The notes below the pieces were generated by a model that was given only the letters and a program-made list of their open reading frames with translations, had not been told where the DNA came from and did no database searches. Below are positions 24,878 through 33,627 of a DNA stretch of 64,000 bases, in pieces (the first letter of the stretch is position 1; each line of letters opens with the position of its first letter). The translations under genes and the position numbers were made by a program. This DNA comes from Magnetococcales bacterium (GTDB lineage Bacteria > Pseudomonadota > Magnetococcia > Magnetococcales > JADFZT01): the NCBI GenBank assembly GCA_015232395.1, contig JADFZT010000017.1, forward strand, positions 1 through 64,000, written 5' to 3'.

Positions 24878-26092
24878 TCAGTGTGGCAGGTGTTTCAGTG
24901 GATTTAAGGGCTTGATGGAGTAGCGTAGCTCAAAATGCAGGCGGGGGGTTTCGGCGTGGCCGGATTGGCCCGAGAGAGCGATTTTTTGCCCGGCTTTGAC
25001 GATCTCTCCCCGGGAGACCAACAATTTTTGGTTGTAGGCATAGGCGGTCATGTAGGAGCCGCCGTGGCGTAAAATGATCAAATTACCCAAACCGGGCAGG
25101 CCACTGTCGGCATAGGCCACCTCCCCGGCAGCCGATGCCAGCACCGGTGTGCCCACCTTGGCTTGGATGTCGATACCGTTGTTGCGGCCCTGTCCCCGCT
25201 TGCCAAAGCGGCTTAAAATTTTACCCTTGAGAGGCCATCTCCAACGGGTGGGGGGCTTGGATTTGTCAAAGGCCGATTTACCATATTTTTTTCTGGAAGA
25301 ATTCGAGGCACTGTTGGCTGAAGCCTTCCGGATAGAGCGTTTTTTGGGTTTGGCAGTGGGGGCTGGAGGGGGATTTTCCCAGACCGAAGCCCGTTGATTT
25401 CCAGAGAGAGTCCGGCTGGTGCTCAGTTGTGGCGGTGGGGAGATGGTCTCCTTTTTGACGGGGCTTGAAAGGGCACTGGACGACCCGCTGAGTGATGGGT
25501 TGTTATAGTTGGGTATGGGCAGAGTCGTGCTCATCCGGGGAGAGCCGGGTGGGGTGCTCACCAGGGGTCTTGTTGGCTGTGTGGCTGTCAGAGATTTTGT
25601 CGGTGGCGTTACCAGAGGCTTTGTGGGGGTACTCACCAGAGGCTTTGTGGGGGTACTCACCAGAGGCTTTGTGGGGGTACTCACCAAAGGTTTGGTGGAG
25701 GCTGTGCTTTTTTTGGCAGAGGGGGCGGTTTTGGGCTGGGGAGGGGTCAGCCGCAATCTTTGCCCCACATAGAGCATGTCGGGGTTGTCGATTTTATTCC
25801 AGGCCGCCAGATCTTCCACATCCAGACCGTGAACCACGGCGATGGCCCAGAGGGCGTCTCCCGGGGCGATGGTATAATAGCCCGACTGGGAGCGATTGAT
25901 GCTGGGAGCGGTGGGCTTCTGTTTCCAGGAGATGGCCGGACCTTCGGCGATGCGAATTTTGGCAGGTTCCATCTGCGCACAGCCCGTCACAGCAAGCATC
26001 GCCAGCGCCACCAGCCAGGGCCGGGATCGGTGATTCAGGCGGTTGTGATTTGAGCTGTTCATCAGGCAGTCGAAACCTAAACCATTCATCAT
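24878..26092 (-). CDS. nlpD: NlpD-like lipoprotein: LysM plus degenerate LytM (M23) domain
   Basis: 404 residues. The lipobox LAVTGC marks a lipoprotein. A LysM domain follows (YYTIAPGDALWAIAVVHGLD ... YVGQRLRL), then a Pro/Thr/Ser-rich linker with 8-residue repeats (STPTKPLV), then a C-terminal LytM fold. The LytM zinc ligands are lost: RNNGIDIQ replaces HxGIDI and AYAYN replaces the AYxH motif, as in NlpD, which activates amidase AmiC rather than cutting murein. Its ATG overlaps the stop of the DedA-like gene (ATGA). The order pcm-x-nlpD resembles the classic surE-pcm-nlpD operon. Confidence 0.85.
   Translation of the reverse strand: MMNGLGFDCLMNSSNHNRLNHRSRPWLVALAMLAVTGCAQMEPAKIRIAEGPAISWKQKPTAPSINRSQSGYYTIAPGDALWAIAVVHGLDVEDLAAWNKIDNPDMLYVGQRLRLTPPQPKTAPSAKKSTASTKPLVSTPTKPLVSTPTKPLVSTPTKPLVTPPTKSLTATQPTRPLVSTPPGSPRMSTTLPIPNYNNPSLSGSSSALSSPVKKETISPPPQLSTSRTLSGNQRASVWENPPPAPTAKPKKRSIRKASANSASNSSRKKYGKSAFDKSKPPTRWRWPLKGKILSRFGKRGQGRNNGIDIQAKVGTPVLASAAGEVAYADSGLPGLGNLIILRHGGSYMTAYAYNQKLLVSRGEIVKAGQKIALSGQSGHAETPRLHFELRYSIKPLNPLKHLPH
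25611..25682. repeat. Three perfect 24-bp tandem repeats inside nlpD
   Basis: ACCAGAGGCTTTGTGGGGGT + ACTC is repeated three times without change, with diverged units on both sides. Read on the coding strand it encodes the octapeptide STPTKPLV. The unit length is a multiple of three, so copy number can vary without frameshift. Confidence 0.9.
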
Positions 26093-26670
26093 AGGATCAG
26101 CTTAACCGCAATGATCGCTACGACCACCATCACCATGATGATTGCTGTCAGCAGCCCCAGGTGGCGTTCCACCAACAGCCGCAAGCGCTCTCCACCCCAC
26201 ATCAAAAGCCCCGCCACCAGGAAAAAACGCGCCCCTCGGGAGAGGATGGAAACCACCATGAACACCGCAAAGTTGGAATGCAGCGCACCAGCGGTGATGG
26301 TGAACAGCTTATAGGGAATGGGGGAAAATCCGGCAATACCCACAATCCAGACGTCATACTGGCGGAAGAGTTCGGAAACGTGCTGATATTTTTCTGCGGC
26401 ACCATAAAACTGAATGATCGGCTCGCCAATCCATTGCCAAAAGTGATAGCCGATCAGATAGCCGAATCCTCCCCCCAAAGCCGAACCCAGCGTACACACC
26501 CCAGCAATCACCAAACCCCGTTTGGGGGCGGCCATCACCATGGGAATCAGCAGGATGTCCGGTGGTATGGGAAAAAAAGAGGACTCCACAAAGGCGATGA
26601 AAAAGATGGCGGGCAGGGCCTGGGGGGAGCTGGCCCACTGCATGGTCCAGTCATAAAGCTTGCGAATCAT
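26089..26670 (-). CDS. DedA/YqaA-family inner-membrane protein
   Basis: 193 residues from ATG at 26670, whose ATGA overlaps the pcm stop; the frame is open further up but overlaps pcm. About four to five membrane segments are visible. Family signatures include FFIAFVESSFFPIPPDILLIP, the Gly-rich GSALGGGFGYLIGY, and FSPIPYKLFTITAGAL, near the reentrant loop with charged residues. DedA-family proteins are linked to lipid flipping and proton homeostasis; this YqaA branch is uncharacterised. Middle gene of pcm-yqaA-nlpD. Confidence 0.82.
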   Translation of the reverse strand: MIRKLYDWTMQWASSPQALPAIFFIAFVESSFFPIPPDILLIPMVMAAPKRGLVIAGVCTLGSALGGGFGYLIGYHFWQWIGEPIIQFYGAAEKYQHVSELFRQYDVWIVGIAGFSPIPYKLFTITAGALHSNFAVFMVVSILSRGARFFLVAGLLMWGGERLRLLVERHLGLLTAIIMVMVVVAIIAVKLIL

Positions 26671-27431
26671 GAGACCCCTTCCCAGCCCGCTTTTCCCACC
26701 AGGGGGACAAAGCAGCACGCTTCCAGCTCTTCCCGGATGATCTGGCTTGGGGAACGCCCCCCTTTTATTTTGACCAACAGCTGGCCGGAAAGCCCCCCTT
26801 CAGGAACCATCAAGGTGCCGCCGTCCTGCAACTGGCGGGTCAGATTTTCCGGAATGACCGGTGCCCCGGCGGTCACCAGGATGCGATCAAATTGTCGTTT
26901 CATGGGCCAGCCCAGACTACCATCTCCCACTCGGAAAACGATATTGGTCATGCCCATTTCCGTGAGGCGACGCTTGGCATTTTCAGCGAGTTTTGGCAGG
27001 CGTTCGATGGTATAGACCCGGCGGCAGAGGCGAGAGAGCACAGCGGTTTGATATCCCGATCCGGTGCCGATCTCCAATACTTCTTCACGACCGGTCAACC
27101 CCAGGGCTTCGGTCATGCGGGCTACGGTATAGGGTTGGGAGAGTGTCTGGCCTTCACCGATGGGCAGAGTCGCATCGCTATAGGCGCGTCCAGCAAGGGC
27201 TTCGTCGACAAATTGGTGTCGGGGAATCTCTCCCATCACCTTGAGAACCCGTGGATCGCTGATCCCTTGGGATTTCAGTTGGGTTTCCACCATGCGTTGT
27301 CTGGGGCGGACAAAGACCCTTTCCCGAACCGGAGAGGGGGGCGGCTTGGGGGTCGCTGAGCGAAAACGGCTCGCCAGACGTTTCCGGTCGGTGAAGGGAA
27401 AAAGAGAGGCTGTGGAGTTTCTGGCAGACAC
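26667..27431 (-). CDS. pcm: Protein-L-isoaspartate O-methyltransferase
   Basis: 254 residues from GTG 27431, preceded by AAAGGGA at normal spacing; the family is usually about 210, and the extra length is a basic, Pro-rich N-terminus. Motifs include RHQFVDEALAGRAYSD, LPIGEGQTLSQPYTVARMTE and the AdoMet site VLEIGTGSGYQTAVLSRL. It methylates L-isoaspartyl residues so that damaged proteins can be repaired. First gene of the operon with the DedA-like protein and nlpD. Confidence 0.93.
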   Translation of the reverse strand: MSARNSTASLFPFTDRKRLASRFRSATPKPPPSPVRERVFVRPRQRMVETQLKSQGISDPRVLKVMGEIPRHQFVDEALAGRAYSDATLPIGEGQTLSQPYTVARMTEALGLTGREEVLEIGTGSGYQTAVLSRLCRRVYTIERLPKLAENAKRRLTEMGMTNIVFRVGDGSLGWPMKRQFDRILVTAGAPVIPENLTRQLQDGGTLMVPEGGLSGQLLVKIKGGRSPSQIIREELEACCFVPLVGKAGWEGVS

Positions 27432-27591
27432 CGTTATCCCTTTAGACTGTCGTTAGGTCAAACCACTGGTGGAGGAAATGGGACAGGTTTGAGCAGGCGC
27501 TCCGGTTCAGTGGCGCGATTCTTCTCTTGCCGTGGACTGATATGGTCATGACCATCTGGAACGTCAACCCCCCAACCCCTTTGGACTTCGA

Positions 27592-27873
27592 TTACTGTTT
27601 ATTATTGACGCGGGTTCTGAGAATTTGGCTCGGCTTGAAGGTTAAAACCTTCCGGGCGGTGATTTCAATCTCTTCGCCGGTTTTGGGATTGCGTCCCCGG
27701 CGGGGGGATTTTTGACGGATGTTGAAATTGCCGAACCCCGAAATTTTGACCTCTTCACTCTCTTCCAGGTTTTCCCGGATGATTTCAAAAATATCGTCAA
27801 CGATTTCAGCGGTTTCTTTCTTGGGACGGCCAAGACGCCGGTAGACGGCTTCCACAATGTCGGCTTTGGTCAT
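27592..27873 (-). CDS. ihfA: Integration host factor subunit alpha
   Basis: 93 residues of the HU/IHF family: [15 protein letters not shown] at the start, [20 protein letters not shown] and [20 protein letters not shown] forming the DNA-binding arm. It bends DNA as a heterodimer with IhfB. Position downstream of pheT matches the E. coli pheS-pheT-ihfA order, but here 530 bp and a mobile-looking element separate it from pheT, so it likely has its own promoter. GGGGAAG precedes ATG. Confidence 0.92.
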   Translation of the reverse strand: MTKADIVEAVYRRLGRPKKETAEIVDDIFEIIRENLEESEEVKISGFGNFNIRQKSPRRGRNPKTGEEIEITARKVLTFKPSQILRTRVNNKQ

Positions 27874-28125
27874 GAAACGCTTCCCCGGTAGTCAGGATGC
27901 TCTATTCTTAAGTGTTGGGCTCTCTGTAGGAGAGGGCCCTCGGCGGTTTGATTTTTTTTGTAGCCGACACCGGGATGCGATGGTTTGCGGGATGGTGGCA
28001 GCTGCGTGGGTGTTTTAATTCACAAACCCTGCCAACATGTTCAGCCGTGTGGAAAATTCCTCGTTTTTTCTGATCAGTAGGAAGGAGAGGGGGCTTCTGG
28101 AGATATCTTGGAAGGGGCGTATATC

Positions 28126-28292
28126 ATCCTAAATCCGGCAGTTGGGCGTACGTACATGCCCCAGCCTCTTGATCCACCAAGCAAATCGGGAGAAAGTCTT
28201 GTGACCAATCAGGTGACAGCGATTTCTCCCAATTCACTATGCGAACCAATATTCTGCACCAGCCATACACGCCCAACTGCCGGATTTAGGAT
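28126..28292. repeat. 167-bp inverted-repeat-ended element, copy B (MITE-like)
   Basis: The ends are perfect 24-bp inverted repeats (ATCCTAAATCCGGCAGTTGG...). Length equals copy A and the 119-bp body differs from it at one base. It lies in the pheT-ihfA gap. The near identity of copies A and B, 21 kb apart, points to recent movement or gene conversion. Confidence 0.85.
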
Positions 28293-28325
28293 CATGAACA
28301 CAGGCCGCTACAGCCATCCTTTTGC

Positions 28326-28377
28326 AGCCCCTCCATAAAAGGGGCTTTCCTGCCTATCAGATAAAAGGATAGGCGGG
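28326..28377 (-). terminator. Two hairpins downstream of pheT
   Basis: Reading from pheT, CCCGCCTATC pairs with GATAGGCAGG (9 of 10), then AGCCCCT pairs with AGGGGCT (perfect 7 bp). They are placed where a transcript terminator is expected, 28-79 bp past the stop, though T-runs are short. Confidence 0.5.
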
Positions 28378-28404
28378 TGGATGGCTGCTGTTAACGACGG
28401 GAAA

Positions 28405-30825
28405 TCAACGCAGGGTGGCAGAAAACCGTTCAGCCATGCGGGTGGTGATGCGTTGGGCCAGCTCCTGGCTTTCGGCATCTTTGAGGGTTCGGTCGGGGGC
28501 TTGAAAAACCACTCCCAGTGCCAGACTTTTCTGTCCTTCGGGCACATGTTTGCCGGTATAGAGGTCGAAGAGGGTCACCTCTTTGATAAGACTGGGATCC
28601 ACTGAGGCGATCTCCTCCAGAAAATCCCGGGCCGGGACTTCTTGGGGTACCAGAAAGGCAAAATCCCGATCCACCGCTGGAAAACGGCTCATTTCTTCTT
28701 TGCCACGCTCCTGGGTGGGAGTGAGAAGGGGGGAGCAATCCAGTTCAAAGATGAAAAGCGGCTGTGAGGCGTCCAGGCTTTCCTGGAGACGGGGGTGGAG
28801 TTGACCGATCCAGCCGATGCTTTTTTGATTCTTTTTAGGGCCTTTTTTGCCAGCGAGCACCAGCTCGGCTTTCTGACCTGGATGGAGAAAATCGGGGCCT
28901 CCAGGGGTAAAGTGGGGGGAGGGGTGGGAGAGAGCCGTCAGCAGCGCCTCCAGATCCCCCTTCAAATCAAAAAAATCGCAGTCACGGGCAGGGGTGTGCC
29001 AGTTGCGCCCAGTGGCTGAGCCGCTGACAAGCCCGGCCAGCCGTTCCACCTCTACCAGGTTGCCTTGGGCGTCCGGTAGAAAAATCCGGCCCATCTCAAA
29101 CAGATGCAGATCGTGATTCCCCCGGCTCAGGTTACGCGCCGCTGTTTCCAGCAGACCCGCAATCAAGGTGGTACGCATCACCCCTTGTTCTTCGGAGATG
29201 GGATTTTGCAGGGGAATGGGGGTGTGGTCAGGATCGAATTGTCCCTGCCGCTCAGCACTGATAAAGGCATAGTTGATGGTTTCCAGATAGCCCATGCCCG
29301 ATAACACCCGTCGGGTGCGCTGGGCCTGCTCCTTCAGGGGATCGGCAGGCATCGATTCCGCTGCTCCCACCGGCAGCTTGGAAGGAACCTGGTCATAGCC
29401 GTAGAGACGCACGATCTCTTCCACCAGATCCTCTTCCCGCTTGAGATCGTGACGGAAGGGGGGGGCTTGATAGTAGGCAACACCGGCAGAATCCTGGGCC
29501 TTGCCACTGTTTTCCACCAAACGACAGCCCAAGCGATCCAGCATGCCCTGTATCCGCTCAGCCGTCAGGTCAATGCCCCCCAGCTGATTGGCCCGTTCAT
29601 AGCGAAAGGGGATGGGGGGGGTGGGTTGCCACTGGCCGCTATCGACCAGGGTCGCAGGTTGGATCTCACCTCCTGCCAGCTCCACAATCAGGGCTGTCGC
29701 CCGATCCATGGCTTTTTTGAGGCCTTCGGGATCAATTCCCCGCTCAAAGCGATGGCGGGAGTCGGAGTGGATGCCCAGTTTTCGTCCGGTGCGTGCGGTG
29801 CGGATGGGATTGAAATAGGCCGCTTCCAGAAAAATATCGGTGGTCTTTTCAACCACACCGCTCTCCTCACCCCCCAGGATGCCCGCCAGGGCCAGGGGGC
29901 GTTTTTGATCGGCGATCAAGGTCATCTGATCGGTGAGCGTGCGCTTTTCCCCATCCAGGGTGGTGAGGGTCTCTCCGGCAACTGCGCGACGTACCACGAT
30001 GGGCAGGGAAAGCTGGTTGAGATCAAAGGCGTGCATCGGATGGTTCATGTCCAGCAGAATAAAATTGGTCACATCCACCACATTATTGATGGCCCGCAAC
30101 CCTACCGATTCCAATCTTTGCTGCAACCACTCCGGGCTGGGGCCGACTTTGACCCCCCGGATGATGCGCCCGGCATAGCGGGGGCAACCTTCTGAATCGT
30201 CGATCACCACATCAGCGCCGTCCTCATTCCAGGGGCCTGGGGCAATGTCGAGGGGCCTCATTTTTCCAGCTTCCAGCGCCGCCAGCTCCCGAGCCACCCC
30301 TCGCACGCCCAGACAATCGCCGCGATTGGGGGTGAGATCCAGCTCGAAGAGCACATCGTTGCGCCCCAGAGCGTCGGCAATCGGGCTGCCCACCGGCGTC
30401 TCTTCCGGCAATATCAGAATGCCCTCGGCGCTTTCAGCCAATCCCAACTCCGCGACCGAGCAGAGCATGCCTTCGGAGACTTCCCCACGGATTTTACCTT
30501 TTTTGATCTTGAGGCCGTTGGGGAGCTTGGCTCCAACACCAGCCACGGCCACTTTATCGCCGATTTTGTGGTTGGTCGCGCCACAAACGATGGGTAGCGT
30601 CTCACCGTCACCCTCTCCCACCCGCACCCGGCAGAGGGTCAAGCGGTCGGCATTGGGATGGCGCTCCACTGATTCGAGCTGTCCCACCTGGACTTTTTCC
30701 AGGCCTTGGGCCAAATCAACCAGGCTATCGAGTTCAAGCCCCGCCATGGTGAGTTTATCTCCAATCTCCCGGGGAGAGAGATCGGAATCCAGATGGGTGA
30801 GGAGCCAGTGGTGGGTCAACTTCAT
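28405..30825 (-). CDS. pheT: Phenylalanyl-tRNA synthetase beta subunit
   Basis: 806 residues, the usual long bacterial PheT. Domains in order: B1 with the tRNA-binding OB fold (VQVGQLESVERHPNADRLTL), B3/B4 editing region (RYAGRIIRGV), B5, and the C-terminal ferredoxin-like anticodon-binding domain (SRFPAVDRDFAFLVPQEV). It works with PheS as an alpha2-beta2 enzyme charging tRNA-Phe and hydrolysing Tyr-tRNA-Phe. It is 139 bp downstream of pheS. Confidence 0.97.
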   Translation of the reverse strand: MKLTHHWLLTHLDSDLSPREIGDKLTMAGLELDSLVDLAQGLEKVQVGQLESVERHPNADRLTLCRVRVGEGDGETLPIVCGATNHKIGDKVAVAGVGAKLPNGLKIKKGKIRGEVSEGMLCSVAELGLAESAEGILILPEETPVGSPIADALGRNDVLFELDLTPNRGDCLGVRGVARELAALEAGKMRPLDIAPGPWNEDGADVVIDDSEGCPRYAGRIIRGVKVGPSPEWLQQRLESVGLRAINNVVDVTNFILLDMNHPMHAFDLNQLSLPIVVRRAVAGETLTTLDGEKRTLTDQMTLIADQKRPLALAGILGGEESGVVEKTTDIFLEAAYFNPIRTARTGRKLGIHSDSRHRFERGIDPEGLKKAMDRATALIVELAGGEIQPATLVDSGQWQPTPPIPFRYERANQLGGIDLTAERIQGMLDRLGCRLVENSGKAQDSAGVAYYQAPPFRHDLKREEDLVEEIVRLYGYDQVPSKLPVGAAESMPADPLKEQAQRTRRVLSGMGYLETINYAFISAERQGQFDPDHTPIPLQNPISEEQGVMRTTLIAGLLETAARNLSRGNHDLHLFEMGRIFLPDAQGNLVEVERLAGLVSGSATGRNWHTPARDCDFFDLKGDLEALLTALSHPSPHFTPGGPDFLHPGQKAELVLAGKKGPKKNQKSIGWIGQLHPRLQESLDASQPLFIFELDCSPLLTPTQERGKEEMSRFPAVDRDFAFLVPQEVPARDFLEEIASVDPSLIKEVTLFDLYTGKHVPEGQKSLALGVVFQAPDRTLKDAESQELAQRITTRMAERFSATLR

Positions 30826-30964
30826 GGCGGTTTCTCTTCAAAGGTCCATCAGGCGGATTGTCGGGCCTGAATGAGGGTTTTCGGGAGGCTGTTTTACGCG
30901 CCTCGAAACGGGTTCAGCGAATCAACAGGCTATCGGGAGAGTCTTTTATCCAGACAGCAGGCCA

Positions 30965-32014
<1,050 letters not shown>

Positions 32015-32169
32015 CTAGGCTTTCCCGGATAGGTCTGGATGGGGGAGAGTTGGGGAGGGCAGGTCTGACGTTACAGTTGAAATGGCGATAGCCAAGCACG
32101 GATCTGAAGACGAAGCCCCCGATTTTCACCAAAGGCCGACCGCTGTTTTTTTAACGGAGGGCTCTACGG

Positions 32170-32206
32170 TCACGGGTCCGGAAGGTAAAACCCTCCGGAC
32201 CCGTGA
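32170..32206. promoter_or_regulatory. Strong hairpin in the rplT-pheS gap
   Basis: TCACGGGTCCGGA pairs perfectly with TCCGGACCCGTGA, a 13-bp stem with an 11-base loop. On the transcribed (minus) strand no T-run follows, so it is not a classic terminator. It could be an attenuator or processing site ahead of pheST. No Phe-rich leader peptide like PheM was found. Confidence 0.45.
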
Positions 32207-32258
32207 AAAAATCGATGTAGCTTGAACGACTTGAATGATCAGTGGGGTCTGATGCCGA

Positions 32259-32612
32259 TCAGAGAGCTGCTTTGGCGGTATCCACCAACTTGGCAAAATC
32301 TTCAGGCTTGTTCACCGCCAGATCCGCCAGCACCTTGCGGTCGAGTTCCAGCCCGCTTTTGGTCATGCCATTCATGAACTGGCTGTAGGAGAGTCCACTC
32401 AGGCGAGCGGCGGCGTTGATGCGGGTGATCCAGAGGCGGCGGAATTCACGTTTCCGGGTTTTGCGATCCCGGTAGGCGTATTGCAGCCCTTTTTCCACCT
32501 TTTCCAGGGCGATGCGATAGCAGGAGCCGTTGCGCCCCCGGTAGCCCTTGGCAAGTTTGATGATTTTTTTATGCCGCGCATGCGCGGTCACACCCCGTTT
32601 GACTCTTGGCAT
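32259..32612 (-). CDS. rplT: 50S ribosomal protein L20
   Basis: 117 residues, full length and highly conserved: the N-terminus [40 protein letters not shown], and [20 protein letters not shown]. It binds 23S rRNA early in assembly and in many bacteria represses its own operon by binding the leader. It follows rpmI by 125 bp in the thrS-infC-rpmI-rplT order. Confidence 0.98.
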   Translation of the reverse strand: MPRVKRGVTAHARHKKIIKLAKGYRGRNGSCYRIALEKVEKGLQYAYRDRKTRKREFRRLWITRINAAARLSGLSYSQFMNGMTKSGLELDRKVLADLAVNKPEDFAKLVDTAKAAL

Positions 32613-32737
32613 GATGAAATGCCTCCCTGCATGTGTGTTGATCTATTTCGGTGGGACTGCCCTCGGTGTCAGGTCGTCCACACGCTTTGGTGTTTCGAAT
32701 GTCGTCTGCGCTGGCTGAAGCCTGCGGCCACAACTTT

Positions 32738-32935
32738 TTATAAACCGGGCAGCATCTGCCTGATCTGATCGGTGTTGTGGTCGGAGATAAAGCCCCCTTG
32801 GCGCAGATTGCGCTTACGCTTGGTGCTTTTTTTGGTCAAGATGTGGCGCTTGTAGGCTTTGCTCCGTTTGATCTTACCGGTACCGGTCGCCTTGAACCGT
32901 TTGGCGGCACCTCGATGGGTTTTGATTTTCGGCAT
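32738..32935 (-). CDS. rpmI: 50S ribosomal protein L35
   Basis: 65 residues, very basic: [20 protein letters not shown], then [15 protein letters not shown]. Standard L35 length and the expected place between infC and rplT. Translation of rpmI-rplT in E. coli is coupled and repressed by L20; the 100-bp infC-rpmI gap could hold such a site, but I see no clear pseudoknot. Confidence 0.97.
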   Translation of the reverse strand: MPKIKTHRGAAKRFKATGTGKIKRSKAYKRHILTKKSTKRKRNLRQGGFISDHNTDQIRQMLPGL

Positions 32936-33035
32936 GACTCAATCCACTGTTCTTTTGCATGTTTGACGGGCGTTATCGGCATCACTTGCCCATAACGCCA
33001 CTCACTATCCCTCACCACGATCCGCCGTTCGACGA

Positions 33036-33599
33036 CTACTCTTCTTTGTCCCGTTCCCGGGGTTGCAGCGTCGGGGCAACAACCATGGTCAACTGTCGGC
33101 CCAGGAGTTTGGGTGACTGCTCCACTTTTCCCAACTCCCCCAGGTCGGCTTCCACCCGCCGCAACAGAGCCAGCCCCAATTGCTGATGGGCCATCTCCCG
33201 TCCACGGAAGCGGATGGTACACTTGACCTTATCCCCGGAATCAAGAAACTTTTTGATTTTCCGAAGCTTGACTTCATAGTCGTGGGTATCGGTACCGGGT
33301 CGGAATTTAATCTCTTTGATCTCAATGCGCGTTTGTTTCTTGCGCGCCTGTCTCTCCCGGACTGATTTTTGATACTTGAACTTGGTAAAGTCCATGATCT
33401 TGCAAACCGGAGGTTTGGCATTGGGTGCCACCTCCACAAGATCCAGTCCAGCCTCAATGGCGCGTGAGAGCGCAATGTGCCGAGGGACAATTCCGACTTG
33501 CTGTGCATTTTCGTCGATCAGGCGAACCTCAGGTACCCGAATCTGTTCGTTGACTCGGGTGGAATCATCGGTCTGAGGGTTTGACCTGTCTCGCATCAT
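33036..33599 (-). CDS. infC: Translation initiation factor IF-3
   Basis: 187 residues from the ATG at 33599, but the true start is probably AUC 33608 or AUA 33611 (see the ribosome-site entry), adding three or four residues. The N-domain shows [20 protein letters not shown] and the linker [19 protein letters not shown]; the C-domain shows [17 protein letters not shown] and [14 protein letters not shown]. It prevents 30S-50S joining and proofreads the start codon and initiator tRNA. E. coli infC uses AUU and is autoregulated through it. The gene directly follows thrS. Confidence 0.95.
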   Translation of the reverse strand: MMRDRSNPQTDDSTRVNEQIRVPEVRLIDENAQQVGIVPRHIALSRAIEAGLDLVEVAPNAKPPVCKIMDFTKFKYQKSVRERQARKKQTRIEIKEIKFRPGTDTHDYEVKLRKIKKFLDSGDKVKCTIRFRGREMAHQQLGLALLRRVEADLGELGKVEQSPKLLGRQLTMVVAPTLQPRERDKEE

Positions 33600-33605
33600 G
33601 GGTCT

Positions 33606-33627
33606 GATTATGGTTTCTCCTCCCCCC
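33606..33627 (-). promoter_or_regulatory. Ribosome binding site pointing to a non-AUG infC start
   Basis: On the minus strand GGGGGGAGGAG is followed by AAACC, then ATA ATC AGA CCC ATG ATG. The core GGAGG is 7 bases from ATA and 10 from ATC, but 19 from the first ATG. ATA overlaps the thrS stop TAA. The spacing favours initiation at AUA or AUC, in keeping with the non-AUG infC starts known in other proteobacteria. Confidence 0.65.

Larger units (their letters stand above)
27874..28404. other. 530-bp gap between pheT and ihfA
   Basis: It contains element copy B (28126-28292), two hairpins just after pheT (28326-28346 and 28349-28377), and otherwise unremarkable sequence upstream of ihfA. No gene is supported. 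Confidence 0.7.

Noticed and set aside
25611-25682. Possible CRISPR-like repeats
   Set aside because: The 24-bp units are directly adjacent with no spacers and lie in frame inside nlpD.
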